From Janthinobacterium sp. PC23-8 (lineage in GTDB: Bacteria > Pseudomonadota > Gammaproteobacteria > Burkholderiales > Burkholderiaceae_D): DNA of 64,000 nt. The stretch lies in assembly GCF_002250505.1 (NCBI RefSeq), contig NZ_NJGY01000001.1:741621-805620 (forward strand), given 5' to 3'. This document shows positions 7,374-18,040 of this stretch, one piece after another. How positions within the stretch are numbered: position 1 is the stretch's first letter; every line of letters begins with the position of its first letter. The notes under the pieces were generated by a model. It did not search any database and was not told the DNA's origin. It worked only from the letters and a program-made list of their open reading frames with translations. A program made the translations under genes and the position numbers.

Positions 7374-9959
7374 TTAACTTAACAATGCCTTCATGGTGTT
7401 GGCCTTGGTCACCTGTTCCGCGCTGCCACCCTTGATCACTTCATCGATCAACTCGCGCGCGCCTTCCTTGTCGCCGATTTCCTGATAAGCAATCGCCAGG
7501 TCCAGCTTGGTATCCATTTCCATATGGATGGCCGACAGCGGGTCGTCCACGCCCGCATTGAGCGCCGGATTGGCCATCTTGTCTTCGTCCAGGTCCAGAT
7601 CGATGCCGGTCAGGTCGAATTCCTGCGGCGCCGGCGGCGTTTCCGCCGGCGCCGCCGCTGCGGGCGGCGTCACGGGCTTGGCGGGCGTTGCCGGTGTGAC
7701 AGGAGTCTCGGGCGTGGCTGGCGTTTCCAGGTCAAAATCGTCCAGCCCGACATTCTTCAGGGGATCGGGCAGCGGCGTCAGGCCAGGACCGAGGCCATTG
7801 GCAGGACCGCCAGGCGGCTCCAGGTCCAGGCCGAAGTCCATGCTGGCGTCGTACTGCGCCGCATCCTTGCCGTCCGCCCTGGCCGCTGGCGGCGCAGCAG
7901 GCGGCATGACGATGGGCTCGCTGGTCGACACCGGTTCGAAGTCGAGGCTGTCAAGGTCGAAGTCGAGCGGGTGACGCTCCTCGCGCGCCGGCATGGCAGT
8001 TGCGGCGGCTGGCGCAGGCGCCGCTGGCGGCAGCTCGATGTCGAAGGCGTCCTGATCGAGCGGCAAGTCGTCCACGCGCTGGCCATGCGGCGCTTCCTCG
8101 GGCGGCTTGCTCAGGCTCACCACCGCATCGACGTCGGCGTCGCCATACAAGGGATTGGTCGGATCGAGCGCCGCGCCCATGGCGGCTGCTTGCGGCCACT
8201 CGTCGCCGTGGCCACGGGTCTGGCTGTACAGTTCGCTGGCCTGGTCTTCGAAGGCGGCCACATCCCTGCGCGCCGAATAGATTTCCAGCAATTTCAAGCG
8301 TGCCGCATGGCGCTCGGGATGGGCGCGCAGGGCTTCCTTGAGGATATCTTCGGCCTGTCCATCGCGGCCATAGGCGATATATACATCGGCCTCGGCCACC
8401 GGATCGACTTCATTGGCCGCCAGCGCCGTGCCGGCGGTGACCGCCGCCACGCCAGCGGCAGCGGCGCCGGCGCCAAACAGATGGCTGGCCGCTTCGGATG
8501 GCCGGTCTTCCGGCGCCAGCGCTGGTGGCTGGTCGGCATCAACAGACGGCTCGTCCGGTGGCAGCACCGGCGCGATATATTCATGTGGCGGCGGCGTGTC
8601 TTTCCTGCGCCGTGCGATCACCAGGGCAGCGGCGGCCGCAAACAGGGCGGCCAGGGTGATGCCGATGGCGCCCATGTGCTCGCTGATAGTGTCGGCGAAC
8701 GTCGGTTCCAGCGGCGAAGGCTTCCTGGCCAGCGGCACTGGCTTGGCCTTGGGCACCGGCGCTTGCGGTGCAACCGGCTGCGTTGCCGGCGCACTGGTGG
8801 CGACCTCGCCGGCCTTGGCCGGCGACGGCGCGCTCTTGTCGGCCATGGCCTTGTTCTTCACGGCCATCAGCTGTTCCAGGTCGCTGACGTTCTTCTCCAG
8901 CTCTTTCACGCGCGAGGCCGCTTCTTCCACCTGTTTCGCCTTGGCGATTTTTTCTTCCTCGCTGGCCACGGCGCTGTTGCCGGCCACCTTGGCCGCCGGT
9001 GCGGCTTTCGACAGTTTCAGCTTGTCCTGCGCTTCGCTCACCGCAGTCGGCTTTTCCTCGACACGGGTGGCGCCGATCTTGCCGCCGGTGCTTTGCGTGG
9101 CCTGCGCGGCGCGCGCGGGCGTGCTGCGCGCCACCTGTCCGGCCAGCTTGTTGCGGTAAGCCTCGAAATCGATGGCGTGCGCCGTCACCACGCCCTTGGC
9201 TTCGGCGCCATCGAGCCCGCGCACGGTCTCGTTCGACGGCACGGCCAGAATGCGGCCGGCCTGCATGCGGTTCATGTTCTGGCCCTGGAAAGCGTCGGGA
9301 TTGGCGCGGTAGAGGGCGACGAGCATCATGTCGAGCGACACGCCCGAGGGCTTGAGTTCGCTGGCGATACGGCTCAGGGTGTCGCCGCGCTTGACGCGAT
9401 AGTCGGCCGTCTTCTTGCCCTCGACAGCAGGCCGGGCTGGCGCAGCGACATTGCCCGGCCCCTTGTCTGGCTGCACCGGCGCGGCCACTTGCGCGCCGTG
9501 CGTCTGGCGCGCTTCCGGGGTATCGAGTACAAAGGCGTATTCGCGGGTCTGCACGCCGCCCTTGCCGCTCAGTTCGATCAGCAGATTGACCAGCGGTTCG
9601 GTCACCGGCTGCGCCGAGCTGATGCGGATATACGGCGTGCCGGTACGGGTCTCGATGGCAAACGTCAGGGCGCCCAAAGCGGGATTGAACTCGACCACGG
9701 CCCGGCGGTAGGCCTCGGGCGGCGCCAGCTTGGCCAGCAAGGCCGTGGTTTCGCCAGGCTTGACGGCGCTCAGTTCGACTTCCGCGCGCAGCGGCTGGCC
9801 CACGGCGGACAGCACCGTAATCTTGCCCAGCTCGGCCGCGTATGCCGCCGGTGACAATAACACCGCGCAAGCGACCGCGCTGCTGAGTGTTTTGATGGCG
9901 AGGGAGGCGACTCGGGGGCGAGGTTTTACAGGCATAATTGGTGGCATCTTGGTTGACAT
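7374..9959 (-). CDS. fimV: FimV/HubP polar landmark protein
   Basis: Large inner-membrane protein (861 aa) that binds peptidoglycan and organises the cell pole; in relatives it supports type IV pili, twitching and polar chemotaxis. Visible order: signal peptide (about 1-41, ending AAYAAELG), FimV N-terminal domain with PLRAEVELS, LysM domain (about 183-241, KRGDTLSRIA), coiled coil (about 330-370, EAASRVKELEKN), one membrane helix (about 427-447). Then an acidic cytoplasmic region follows with a TPATPETPVTP repeat, and a conserved C-terminal helical domain containing KLDLAIAYQEIGDKEGAREL. The ribosome site is weak, so a start a few codons downstream is possible. Confidence 0.93.
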   Translation of the reverse strand: MSTKMPPIMPVKPRPRVASLAIKTLSSAVACAVLLSPAAYAAELGKITVLSAVGQPLRAEVELSAVKPGETTALLAKLAPPEAYRRAVVEFNPALGALTFAIETRTGTPYIRISSAQPVTEPLVNLLIELSGKGGVQTREYAFVLDTPEARQTHGAQVAAPVQPDKGPGNVAAPARPAVEGKKTADYRVKRGDTLSRIASELKPSGVSLDMMLVALYRANPDAFQGQNMNRMQAGRILAVPSNETVRGLDGAEAKGVVTAHAIDFEAYRNKLAGQVARSTPARAAQATQSTGGKIGATRVEEKPTAVSEAQDKLKLSKAAPAAKVAGNSAVASEEEKIAKAKQVEEAASRVKELEKNVSDLEQLMAVKNKAMADKSAPSPAKAGEVATSAPATQPVAPQAPVPKAKPVPLARKPSPLEPTFADTISEHMGAIGITLAALFAAAAALVIARRRKDTPPPHEYIAPVLPPDEPSVDADQPPALAPEDRPSEAASHLFGAGAAAAGVAAVTAGTALAANEVDPVAEADVYIAYGRDGQAEDILKEALRAHPERHAARLKLLEIYSARRDVAAFEDQASELYSQTRGHGDEWPQAAAMGAALDPTNPLYGDADVDAVVSLSKPPEEAPHGQRVDDLPLDQDAFDIELPPAAPAPAAATAMPAREERHPLDFDLDSLDFEPVSTSEPIVMPPAAPPAARADGKDAAQYDASMDFGLDLEPPGGPANGLGPGLTPLPDPLKNVGLDDFDLETPATPETPVTPATPAKPVTPPAAAAPAETPPAPQEFDLTGIDLDLDEDKMANPALNAGVDDPLSAIHMEMDTKLDLAIAYQEIGDKEGARELIDEVIKGGSAEQVTKANTMKALLS

Positions 9960-10054
9960 GGGAAAACAGTTACTTTTCCAGAGGTATCAACATATCATCA
10001 TGCCCTGAGCTATGCAAGCGCCGCATGGTTGAGCCACCCACGGGCATGGACGAA

Positions 10055-10083
10055 AAAAAAGCCGGAAATCCATCCCCGGCTCA
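10055..10083 (-). terminator. Rho-independent terminator after asd
   Basis: On the minus strand AGCCGG and CCGGCT pair (10062-10067 with 10078-10083) and are followed directly by a run of eight T. It lies 25 bases after the asd stop and about 100 bases before the fimV start, so it should separate the leu-asd unit from fimV. Confidence 0.8.
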
Positions 10084-10107
10084 TTCATGCAGCGACTTTA
10101 ATATCGA

Positions 10108-11235
10108 TCAAGCATCAAGCAAGATGCGCAGCATGCGGCGCAGCGGTTCGGCCGCGCCCCACAGCAACTGGTCGCCAACGGTAAACGCCGACAGGTAGTC
10201 GCCGCCCATGCTCATCTTGCGCACGCGGCCCACGGGAATGGTCAGGCTGCCCGTGACGGCCGCCGGCGACAGGTCGCGCACCGATGCTTCGCGCGTGTTA
10301 CTCACCAGTTTCACCCATTCGTTGTTGCTGGCGATAATGTCGTTGATCTCGTCGAGCGGCACGTCTTTCTTGAGCTTGATGGTCAGCGCCTGCGAGTGGC
10401 AGCGCATGGCGCCGATGCGCACGCACAGGCCATCGACGGCAATTTCCTTGCTGCCGAAGTCAGCACCGCGGCCGAGGATCTTGTTGGTTTCCGCGCCCGC
10501 TTTCCATTCTTCCTTCGACTGGCCGTTGCCCAGGTCCTTGTCGATCCACGGGATCAGGTTGCCGGCCAGCGGCGCGCCGAACTGCTTGATCTCGTCAGCT
10601 GAATAGCCGTGCTGGGTGGCCAGCACCTGACGGTCGATTTCCAGGATGGCGGAGGCCGGGTTTTCCAGCAGCGCCTTGACGGAGCTGTTGATGGTGCCAA
10701 ATTGCGTCAGCAGTTCGCGCATATGCTGCGCGCCGCCGCCCGAGGCCGCCTGGTAGGTCATCGACGTCATCCAGTCGATCAGGTCGTGCTGGAACAGGCC
10801 GCCCAGGCCCATCATCATGCACGAGACGGTGCAGTTGCCGCCGATATAGTTCTTCACGCCCTTGCCCAGCGCATCCTTGATGACGTGCAGGTTGACCGGG
10901 TCGAGCACGATGACGGCGTCTTTTTCCATGCGCAAGGTCGAGGCCGCATCGATCCAGTAGCCGTCCCAGCCGGCAGCGCGCAGCTGCGGGAAGACCGCGC
11001 TGGTGTAGTCGCCGCCCTGGCAGGAAATGATGATGTCGCACTTGGACAGTTCGGCGATGCTGTTGGCATCCTTGAGGATGGTCTCATTCTTCGCCATCGC
11101 CGGCGCCGCGCCGCCCGTGTTCGAAGTGGTGAAAAACACCGGTTCGATATGGGCGAAATCGCCCTCTTCCTGCATGCGCTGCATCAGGACCGAACCGACC
11201 ATGCCGCGCCAACCTACCAAGCCTACTAATTTCAT
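10108..11235 (-). CDS. asd: Aspartate-semialdehyde dehydrogenase
   Basis: NADPH-dependent enzyme (375 aa) reducing aspartyl phosphate to the semialdehyde, the branch point to lysine, threonine, methionine and diaminopimelate. The N-terminal nucleotide site is [12 protein letters not shown], and catalytic Cys135 lies in [11 protein letters not shown]. The start at MKLVGLVGW is chosen because a GAGGAA ribosome site precedes it and the family begins here; an in-frame ATG 12 codons upstream lacks similarity. It follows leuB by 44 bases. Confidence 0.97.
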   Translation of the reverse strand: MKLVGLVGWRGMVGSVLMQRMQEEGDFAHIEPVFFTTSNTGGAAPAMAKNETILKDANSIAELSKCDIIISCQGGDYTSAVFPQLRAAGWDGYWIDAASTLRMEKDAVIVLDPVNLHVIKDALGKGVKNYIGGNCTVSCMMMGLGGLFQHDLIDWMTSMTYQAASGGGAQHMRELLTQFGTINSSVKALLENPASAILEIDRQVLATQHGYSADEIKQFGAPLAGNLIPWIDKDLGNGQSKEEWKAGAETNKILGRGADFGSKEIAVDGLCVRIGAMRCHSQALTIKLKKDVPLDEINDIIASNNEWVKLVSNTREASVRDLSPAAVTGSLTIPVGRVRKMSMGGDYLSAFTVGDQLLWGAAEPLRRMLRILLDA

Positions 11236-11279
11236 TACCATTTCCTCAGAAGAGACGGCCTGCGCCGTCATTGAAATAT

Positions 11280-12350
11280 TTATCCCAGTGCTTTCACAAC
11301 CGCGTCACCCATCGCCTCGGTACCGACCAGCGTGGTGCCCGCTTCGTGGATATCGGCCGTGCGCAAGCCTTGCGCCAGCACGCTTTTCACGGCCGCTTCG
11401 ATGCGGTCGGCCTGCTCTGCGCGGTTCAGGGAATAACGCAGCATCATGGCCGCCGACAGGATGGTGGCCAGCGGATTGGCGATGCCCTTGCCGGCGATGT
11501 CGGGCGCCGAGCCGTGCGACGGTTCGTACAGACCCTTGTTGTTGGCGTCGAGCGAAGCGGACGGCAGCATGCCGATCGAACCGGTCAGCATGGCGGCCGC
11601 GTCCGACAGGATGTCGCCGAACATGTTGCCGGTGACCATCACGTCGAATTTCTTCGGTGCCCGTACCAGTTGCATGGCGGCGTTGTCGACATACATATGG
11701 TCGAGCGCGACATCGGGATATTCCTTGTGCACGTCGGTGACGATGTCTTTCCAGAACTGGAACGTTTCCAGCACATTGGCCTTGTCGACGCTGGTCAGGC
11801 GCTTGTCGCGCTTTTGCGCGGCCTGGAAGGCGACATGGGCGATGCGGCGGATTTCACCTTCCGCATAGCGCATGGTGTCGAAGCCTTCGCGCTGGCCCTT
11901 GAAGGGACCGTCCGGGCACTCGCGCACGCCACGCGGCTGGCCAAAGTAAATGTCGCCGGTCAGCTCGCGGATGATCAGAATATCCAGGCCCGACACCACT
12001 TCCGGCTTCAGCGTCGAAGCGCCCGCCAGTTCCGGATACAGAATCGCCGGACGCAGGTTGGCGAACAGGCCCAGGTTCTTGCGCAGGCCCAGAATCGCCT
12101 GCTCGGGGCGGAACTGGCGTTCCAGGTTATCGTACTGGTAGTCGCCGACAGCGCCGAACAGCACCGCATCGGCCGCCTTGGCCAGGGCCAGCGTGCCTTC
12201 CGGCAGCGGGTGGCCGTGGGCGGCATAGCCGGCGCCACCGACGGGCGCCGTTTCCAGCTCAAACGATTCACCGAGGACATTCAGGACCTTGACGGCCTGG
12301 GCGACGATTTCAGGACCGATACCGTCGCCGGGCAGGATAGCAATTTTCAT
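11280..12350 (-). CDS. leuB: 3-isopropylmalate dehydrogenase
   Basis: NAD-dependent oxidative decarboxylation of 3-isopropylmalate to the 2-oxo acid, the last pathway-specific leucine step. The 356-aa protein starts [15 protein letters not shown]. It contains [14 protein letters not shown] and the C-terminal signature [15 protein letters not shown]. It follows leuD by 12 bases and precedes asd, consistent with one leu-asd operon. No strong ribosome site is visible before the ATG. Confidence 0.97.
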   Translation of the reverse strand: MKIAILPGDGIGPEIVAQAVKVLNVLGESFELETAPVGGAGYAAHGHPLPEGTLALAKAADAVLFGAVGDYQYDNLERQFRPEQAILGLRKNLGLFANLRPAILYPELAGASTLKPEVVSGLDILIIRELTGDIYFGQPRGVRECPDGPFKGQREGFDTMRYAEGEIRRIAHVAFQAAQKRDKRLTSVDKANVLETFQFWKDIVTDVHKEYPDVALDHMYVDNAAMQLVRAPKKFDVMVTGNMFGDILSDAAAMLTGSIGMLPSASLDANNKGLYEPSHGSAPDIAGKGIANPLATILSAAMMLRYSLNRAEQADRIEAAVKSVLAQGLRTADIHEAGTTLVGTEAMGDAVVKALG

Positions 12351-12362
12351 GTTTTTATAGAA

Positions 12363-13010
12363 TTAAATGACGTTGGCGAGCCAGGGCTGGTTCGTGAGAT
12401 GGCGTTCTTCGAAGGCGTGGATATCGTCGGCATGGCGCAGGGTCAAACCGATATCGTCGAGGCCATTCATCAGGCAATACTTGCGGAAGGCGTCGATCTG
12501 GAACGGATACGATACGGCGCCATTGCTGGTCGAGACCCGCTGCTGCTCCAGGTCCACCACCAGTTTATAACCGGGGAAAGCCTTGACTTCATTGAACAGA
12601 TGGTCGACCTGGGTCTCCGACAAGACGATCGGCAGCAGGCCGTTCTTGTAGCTGTTATTGAAGAAGATATCGGCAAACGACGGCGCGATAATGGCGCGAA
12701 AGCCATATTGATCGAGCGCCCACGGCGCATGTTCGCGCGAGGAGCCACAGCCGAAATTTTTGCGCGTCAGCAAGATCGAGGCGCCCTGGTAGCGCGGCTG
12801 GTTCAGCACGAACTCGGGGTTCAGCGGACGGCGGCTGTTGTCCTGGCCCGGCTCGCCATGGTCGAGGTAGCGCCATTCGTCGAACAGGTTGGGGCCGAAG
12901 CCGCTGCGGTGGATCGACTTCAGGAATTGCTTCGGGATAATGGCGTCGGTATCGACATTGGCGCGGTCCAGCGGAGCGACCAGGCCTTCGTAAATCGTAA
13001 ATTTATCCAT
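12363..13010 (-). CDS. leuD: 3-isopropylmalate dehydratase small subunit
   Basis: Small subunit (215 aa) of isopropylmalate isomerase, partner of LeuC. The swivelling domain shows [12 protein letters not shown] near the N-terminus and the [14 protein letters not shown] signature. It starts about 50 bases after the entericidin gene and is followed closely by leuB. Standard length. Confidence 0.96.
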   Translation of the reverse strand: MDKFTIYEGLVAPLDRANVDTDAIIPKQFLKSIHRSGFGPNLFDEWRYLDHGEPGQDNSRRPLNPEFVLNQPRYQGASILLTRKNFGCGSSREHAPWALDQYGFRAIIAPSFADIFFNNSYKNGLLPIVLSETQVDHLFNEVKAFPGYKLVVDLEQQRVSTSNGAVSYPFQIDAFRKYCLMNGLDDIGLTLRHADDIHAFEERHLTNQPWLANVI

Positions 13011-13063
13011 GCTGTATGTACTCGGTAGGACGGGCGGCGCCAGGCGCCAACCCCGCCACAGGG

Positions 13064-13186
13064 TTATTTTCCGCCGGCGCCGGTGACGACCTGGCCGACT
13101 TTCTGCACATCGCGGCCGATGCCCGACACGGTATTGCAGCCGGCGAGCACGAGGGAGGCGATCAGGAGGGCGAAGAGTTTTTTCAT
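13064..13186 (-). CDS. Entericidin A/B family lipoprotein
   Basis: A 40-aa lipoprotein between leuC and leuD on the same strand. It begins [18 protein letters not shown], a signal peptide with lipobox LAGC; the mature part (C17-K40) is short, Gly/Val rich and contains [10 protein letters not shown]. Entericidins are small envelope lipoproteins, studied in enterobacteria as a stress-linked antidote/toxin pair. The ribosome site is weak. The conserved insertion between leuC and leuD suggests that it is cotranscribed with them. Confidence 0.8.
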   Translation of the reverse strand: MKKLFALLIASLVLAGCNTVSGIGRDVQKVGQVVTGAGGK

Positions 13187-13249
13187 GATGAGTGTGATAT
13201 CAAATAAGGGACCGGAGCCAGTGTACGCCAGCCGTTCCGGCCCCGGTAG

Positions 13250-14653
13250 TCATCGCAAGCCGCGCACGTCGACAAAGTGACCGGCAATCCCCGCCGCCGC
13301 CGCCATCGCCGGCGACACCAGGTGGGTACGCCCACCCTGCCCTTGCCGGCCTTCGAAGTTGCGGTTCGAGGTCGAGGCGCAGCGTTCGCCCGGTTCCAGG
13401 CGGTCGGCGTTCATCGCCAGGCACATCGAGCAGCCCGGTTCGCGCCATTCGAAACCGGCGTCCTTGAAGATGCGGTCCAGGCCTTCGCGTTCGGCCTGGT
13501 CCTTCACCAGGCCCGAACCCGGCACCACCAGCGCCAGGGTCACGTTCGAGGCGCGGTACTTGCCGCGCACCACGGCGGCCGCCGCGCGCAAGTCCTCGAT
13601 GCGCGAATTGGTGCACGAACCGATAAAGACCTTGTCGATGCGGATGTCCGAGATCGGCGTGTTCGGTTTCAAGGCCATGTAGACCAGCGCCTTTTCGATG
13701 GCGTCGCGTTTGACGCTGTCTTTTTCCTGGTCGGGATCGGGTACGCGGCCGTCGATGCCAACCACCATTTCAGGCGAGGTGCCCCAGGTGACCTGCGGCT
13801 CGATTTCCGCCGCGTTCAGGGTGACGACCAGGTCGAAGCGCGCGCCCGGGTCCGAATGCAGGGTGCGCCAGTAGGCCACCGCGCGGTCCCAGTGCGGGCC
13901 GGCCGGCGAAAACGGGCGGCCCTTGACGTAGTTGATGGTGGTGTCGTCGACGCCGATGATGCCGGCGCGCGCACCCGCTTCGATCGCCATGTTACAGACC
14001 GTCATGCGCCCTTCCATCGACAGCGCGCGGATGGCCGCGCCGCCGAACTCGATACAGTAGCCGGTGCCGCCAGCCGTGCCGATCTTGCCGATAATGGCCA
14101 GCACAATGTCCTTCGCCGTCACGCCGGCCGGCATCACGCCGTCGACCTGCACCAGCATCGATTTCGATTTCTTTTGCAGCAAGGTTTGCGTGGCCAGCAC
14201 GTGCTCGACTTCCGAGGTGCCGATGCCGTGCGCCAGCGCGCCGAAGGCACCATGGGTCGAGGTGTGCGAGTCGCCGCAGACGACCGTCATGCCGGGCAGG
14301 GTCGCGCCCTGCTCGGGGCCGATCACGTGCACGATGCCCTGGCGCTTGTCGTTCATGTTGAAATACGTCAGGCCGTAGTGCTTGGCGTTCTTGTCCAGCG
14401 TTTCGACCTGCAGGCGCGAGACCGGGTCGGCAATGCCGTCGGCCCGACTGGTGGTGGGCACGTTATGGTCGGCCACGGCCAGGTTGGCGGAAATGCGCCA
14501 CGGCTGGCGCCCGGCGTCGCGTAGTCCGTCGAACGCTTGCGGGCTGGTCACTTCGTGCACCAGGTGCCGGTCGATATACAGAATGGTCGTGCCGTCTTCT
14601 TCGGCGCGCACCACGTGGGATTCCCAGAGTTTGTCGTAAAGCGTCTTCATCAT
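13250..14653 (-). CDS. leuC: 3-isopropylmalate dehydratase large subunit
   Basis: Aconitase-family [4Fe-4S] subunit (467 aa, or 466 from the second Met) of isopropylmalate isomerase, converting 2- to 3-isopropylmalate. Cluster ligands are visible in GSCTNSR and in PGCSMC near the C-terminus. [14 protein letters not shown] and other family motifs are intact. Two adjacent ATG codons could start it; neither has a clear ribosome site. It is the first gene of the leuC-ecn-leuD-leuB-asd unit. Confidence 0.97.
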   Translation of the reverse strand: MMKTLYDKLWESHVVRAEEDGTTILYIDRHLVHEVTSPQAFDGLRDAGRQPWRISANLAVADHNVPTTSRADGIADPVSRLQVETLDKNAKHYGLTYFNMNDKRQGIVHVIGPEQGATLPGMTVVCGDSHTSTHGAFGALAHGIGTSEVEHVLATQTLLQKKSKSMLVQVDGVMPAGVTAKDIVLAIIGKIGTAGGTGYCIEFGGAAIRALSMEGRMTVCNMAIEAGARAGIIGVDDTTINYVKGRPFSPAGPHWDRAVAYWRTLHSDPGARFDLVVTLNAAEIEPQVTWGTSPEMVVGIDGRVPDPDQEKDSVKRDAIEKALVYMALKPNTPISDIRIDKVFIGSCTNSRIEDLRAAAAVVRGKYRASNVTLALVVPGSGLVKDQAEREGLDRIFKDAGFEWREPGCSMCLAMNADRLEPGERCASTSNRNFEGRQGQGGRTHLVSPAMAAAAGIAGHFVDVRGLR

Positions 14654-14968
14654 GAGTTATGCGGCAAGGCCGCATTGCCTGTAGTAAGTGATCAAGTGAG
14701 TCCAGATTCATACGGTGATCCACATGGATTATGCCATATTTTGCCTGCCACAGAACCGAAAGCGGGCCATCCGTGGGATTGGCGATACAAAGTTCGGCCC
14801 ATTTGTTGGATTTGAGCTGGAAATTGCCGATTACATCGTTCTTGTGGCATCAGGCCGGTCCTTCAGTCAGCCCGTCCGAAGCAATGACGGCGCCCCTGCA
14901 AAGCCATAGGCGTTTCAGCAACTTTCGTGTATTGTATTTTGATAACATTTCCAACGAAGATAGCATTG
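14654..14968. other. Intergenic region between divergent leuC and the S41 protease gene
   Basis: About 315 bases holding the promoters of both directions. A CATAAT hexamer in minus orientation at 14728-14733 is a possible leuC -10 box, but no good -35 box is seen at the right distance. No leader peptide rich in leucine codons, no hairpin with T-run and no LysR-type gene (often beside leuC in relatives) were found. Confidence 0.4.
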
Positions 14969-16099
14969 ATGAAACGACATTTTTTTGCGACAGCCATCCT
15001 CGCTACCCTTGCCGCCAGCCATGCGCAGGCGGCCTCGCCCAGCGAGGCCTGCCTGCAGGACTTGCGCGCCCTGCCCGACTTTTTGCTGGAAAACGATACC
15101 GGCGCACGCCAGCACCTGGCGCAAAAGGGCCAAGCGTATTTCGACCAGGCGCTGGCCAGCGCCAGCGCGGCGGCGACCGGCGCAAACGATGAGGCCGCTT
15201 GCAATGTGGCGCTGTCCGAGTATCTGGGCAAGTGGCGCAAAGGCCATCTGCAGGTCGTGCCAGACAGCGCGTTGCGGCAGGACAAAGCCACTGGCAACGC
15301 CACACTGGCGACAGCCATGGCGGACAGGTCGCCATCGCTGCGACTGCTGTCGTCGCACACCGCACTGCTGACGCTGCCCAGTTTTTTCCCGCAGTACGCC
15401 AACGCCATCGCTGATTTACTGGCAAGCAAGCGCCAGGACCTGCAACGCCGGCGCAACTGGATCATCGATGTCAGGCGCAACAACGGCGGCAGCGACAGCA
15501 CGTATGCCTCGCTGTTGCCATGGATCGCGTCCGGCGAGAGCGTCACCATGGGCGTAGAATGGCTGTCCACGCCGGCCAATATCGCCAACCAGGAAACCAT
15601 CTGCGCGCTGTATGCGCCAGGTGACGCCAGCTGCCCGATCAGCATGGCCAAGGCCATGGAGCGCATGCGCAGCGTGCCGCCGGGCCAGTTCGTGGCGCAA
15701 ATCGCGGATACGCCCATCCGCTATGCACACTTTGCCAAAGAGAAAATACAGCCGGCACGGGTGGCGGTGCTGGTCGACCGCGATTGCAGCAGCTCCTGCG
15801 AACAATTCCTGCTCGCAGCGCGGCAAAGTTTTCGCGTCAAGCTGATCGGGCGCAACAGCAATGGTGCGCTCGATTATTCGAATCTGCGCCTGCAAGCCCT
15901 GCCGTCAGGCCTGCGCCATGTGGCCTACGCCACCTCGCGCTCGACCCGCTTGCCGCATCTGCAGGTGGACCTGGACGGCATCATGCCCGACATCTATTTG
16001 CCGCAGCCCAAGGACGAAGCGGGCCGCGCCGGGGAGGTGCTGCGCGTGCAGCGCTGGCTGGAAGGCGGCAGCCTGCGCCCGGTTGACGGCGTGCAATAA
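14969..16099 (+). CDS. Secreted S41 family (tail-specific protease-like) peptidase
   Basis: Predicted exported serine peptidase-like protein of 376 aa. A signal peptide (about 1-21, ending SHAQAAS) is clear from the start at MKRHFFATA; 14 upstream in-frame codons lack a ribosome site. The S41 signature NWIIDVRRNNGGSDS is near residues 164-178, and the nucleophile region CSSSCEQF near 273-280 fits the Ser of the Ser-Lys dyad. No PDZ domain is obvious, so it resembles the catalytic-domain-only members. It is divergent from leuC and ends at a bidirectional terminator. The substrate is unknown. Confidence 0.75.
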   Translation: MKRHFFATAILATLAASHAQAASPSEACLQDLRALPDFLLENDTGARQHLAQKGQAYFDQALASASAAATGANDEAACNVALSEYLGKWRKGHLQVVPDSALRQDKATGNATLATAMADRSPSLRLLSSHTALLTLPSFFPQYANAIADLLASKRQDLQRRRNWIIDVRRNNGGSDSTYASLLPWIASGESVTMGVEWLSTPANIANQETICALYAPGDASCPISMAKAMERMRSVPPGQFVAQIADTPIRYAHFAKEKIQPARVAVLVDRDCSSSCEQFLLAARQSFRVKLIGRNSNGALDYSNLRLQALPSGLRHVAYATSRSTRLPHLQVDLDGIMPDIYLPQPKDEAGRAGEVLRVQRWLEGGSLRPVDGVQ

Positions 16100-16138
16100 A
16101 AAAAGCCTGCGGCAAAAACTCTGCCGCAGGCTTTTTTT
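16098..16138. terminator. Bidirectional Rho-independent terminator
   Basis: A long stem with arms of seven A plus GCCTGCGGCA, and the reverse complement ending in seven T, around a 7-base loop. It sits between the convergent S41 gene and cheA, so each strand has a GC stem followed by a T-run. Confidence 0.9.
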
Positions 16139-16153
16139 GAAACATGCAAACGG

Positions 16154-18040
16154 TCAGGCCGCCATGCGCACGCTGCCGCGGCAGCCGTCCATCAGGAAGG
16201 ACAGGCCCACCACCAGCACCAGTTCGCCTTCAGCCGAACGGGCGGTACCCGTGATGCCTTCGACGGTGATGGCCGTCATCGGCTTGATCACCAGATCGGC
16301 CGTGCCATCGACGGCCGCCACCGCCAGGATATACGGCTGCGGCGCGGCGACCACAATGCCGACCCGCTCGCTGCAAGGCTCGTAGCCGAGCGAGCCGGCC
16401 AGCGAACGCACCGGCAACGGACGGCCCTGGTCTTTCAGTACCGGCGCACCGCCCACTTCCATGAACGTTTCCGGCAACTCGACCACGCGCTGCACCACCG
16501 CCATCGGCAGCGCCAGCGCGGCGCCCGAGGTCGATACCAGCATGGTCGGCACGATCGACAGCTCGATTGGCAGGCGGATGGCAAATTTCGTGCCCTTGCC
16601 CAGCGACGACTCGATATGGATGGCGCCACGGTTTTTTTCCACCGCCGTCTTGACCACGTCCATGCCGACGCCGCGGCCCGACACGCTGGAGGCGACTTCC
16701 TTGGTCGAGAAACCCGGCAGGAAGACCAGCTGGAAACACTCGTCGTTGCTCAGTTGCGCGTTTTCGCTGATCAGGCCTTTTTGCTGCGCCTTGCTGCGCA
16801 GGAAAGCCGGGTCCATGCCCTTGCCATCGTCCTGCAGCACAATCATCACGCTGTTCGCTTCCTGCCAGGCCTTCAGGGAAATATAGGATTTGGCAGGCTT
16901 GCCGGCGGCCAGCCGGTCTTCGGGCGATTCGACGCCATGGTCAAGCGAGTTGCGCAGCATGTGCACCAGCGGATCGTACAGGCTGTCGACCACCACGCGG
17001 TCCACTTCCGTTTCCGCGCCTTCGATGGTCAGTTCCACATCCTTGCCCAGGTCCTTGGCCAGTTCGCGCACCAGGCGCGGGAATTTCTGGAACAGGCGTC
17101 CCACCGGCTGCATGCGCGTGGCCAAGGTCGCCCTTTGCAGCTCGGTCGAGTAGCGCGAGGCGCGCTCCAGGGTTTCCGCCAGGGTCGCCATCAGGGTGGC
17201 GGCCTGGCCTTCGAATTTGAACTGCAGCAAGCGCTCCAGCAACACGGCAGCCTGATTGGCGGCCTGCACCGATTCGCCGGCCACTTCCAGCAAGGCGTCG
17301 AGCTTGACGGCGTCGACACGGATACTGTCTTCCTTGACCGGCGCGGCATGGCGCATCTCCGGGCGCTCTTCGCGCACCACACTGTCGACGGCCCTGGCGG
17401 CAGGCTTGGCGGCGGCGACCGGTGCAGCCGCAACGGCAGCGGCGACAGGCGCAGGCGCGCCAGCCGAAGTTGCGACGACAGCAAGCTGGCTGCCGGCCGG
17501 CACCACGGCGTTATACAGGGCGGTCCAGTCGAGGCCATCGGCGCCGATCACTGCAGCGGCCGCAGGCGCAGCGGCGACGGGAACTGCCGCCACGGCCGCT
17601 TCAACAACCACCGCAGGCGCCGGCACAGGCACGGAGACGGCGGGCGCATCCATGCTCTTGCCCTCGATGGCGTTGGTCAGGATCACTTCCAGCTCTTCCG
17701 GCATGGCCGGCAGGCTTTCCGGTGCGGCGCCATTGGCCAGCTCCGTCAACTGGTCGGCCACGAAGCCGGACGCCTGCAGCGCCGCCTCAATGGCGATCGG
17801 CGTGACCGGGGCGGCGCCCGTGCGCAGCGCGTCGAACAGGTTTTCCGTCAGATGGCAGGCCGCCACCAGCGCAGGCAGGCCCATGAAACCGGCGCCGCCC
17901 TTGATGGTGTGAAAAGAACGAAACACCGCATTCAGTGTTTCCTTGTTGTCCGGATCGCGTTCGAGACGCAGCAAGTGCTCTTCAACATTCACCGCAAGAT
18001 CCATCGCCTCAACGACGAAATCCTTGAGCATATCGTCCAT
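16154..18040 (-). CDS. cheA: Chemotaxis histidine kinase CheA
   Basis: Cytoplasmic kinase of 628 aa that phosphorylates CheY. The N-terminal Hpt domain has phospho-acceptor His44 in SFHTIKGGAG. An Ala/Pro-rich linker (about 140-220) follows in place of an evident P2 CheY-binding domain. Then come the dimerisation helices (about 237-300), the ATP-binding domain with LRNSLDHGVES near 355 and GRGVGMDVV, and the C-terminal CheW-like domain (about 490-625). The start overlaps the cheZ stop by one base (TAATG). No cheW, cheY or receptor gene is adjacent. Confidence 0.93.
   Translation of the reverse strand: MDDMLKDFVVEAMDLAVNVEEHLLRLERDPDNKETLNAVFRSFHTIKGGAGFMGLPALVAACHLTENLFDALRTGAAPVTPIAIEAALQASGFVADQLTELANGAAPESLPAMPEELEVILTNAIEGKSMDAPAVSVPVPAPAVVVEAAVAAVPVAAAPAAAAVIGADGLDWTALYNAVVPAGSQLAVVATSAGAPAPVAAAVAAAPVAAAKPAARAVDSVVREERPEMRHAAPVKEDSIRVDAVKLDALLEVAGESVQAANQAAVLLERLLQFKFEGQAATLMATLAETLERASRYSTELQRATLATRMQPVGRLFQKFPRLVRELAKDLGKDVELTIEGAETEVDRVVVDSLYDPLVHMLRNSLDHGVESPEDRLAAGKPAKSYISLKAWQEANSVMIVLQDDGKGMDPAFLRSKAQQKGLISENAQLSNDECFQLVFLPGFSTKEVASSVSGRGVGMDVVKTAVEKNRGAIHIESSLGKGTKFAIRLPIELSIVPTMLVSTSGAALALPMAVVQRVVELPETFMEVGGAPVLKDQGRPLPVRSLAGSLGYEPCSERVGIVVAAPQPYILAVAAVDGTADLVIKPMTAITVEGITGTARSAEGELVLVVGLSFLMDGCRGSVRMAA

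Noticed and set aside
7560..7760. Possible CRISPR-like or tandem repeat
   Set aside because: The repetition encodes the Thr/Pro/Ala stretch of FimV (TPATPETPVTP) and has no repeat-spacer organisation.
14728..14756. Promoter call for leuC
   Set aside because: CATAAT is a fair -10 box, but no -35 box is seen at 16-18 bases, so it is mentioned only within the intergenic note.
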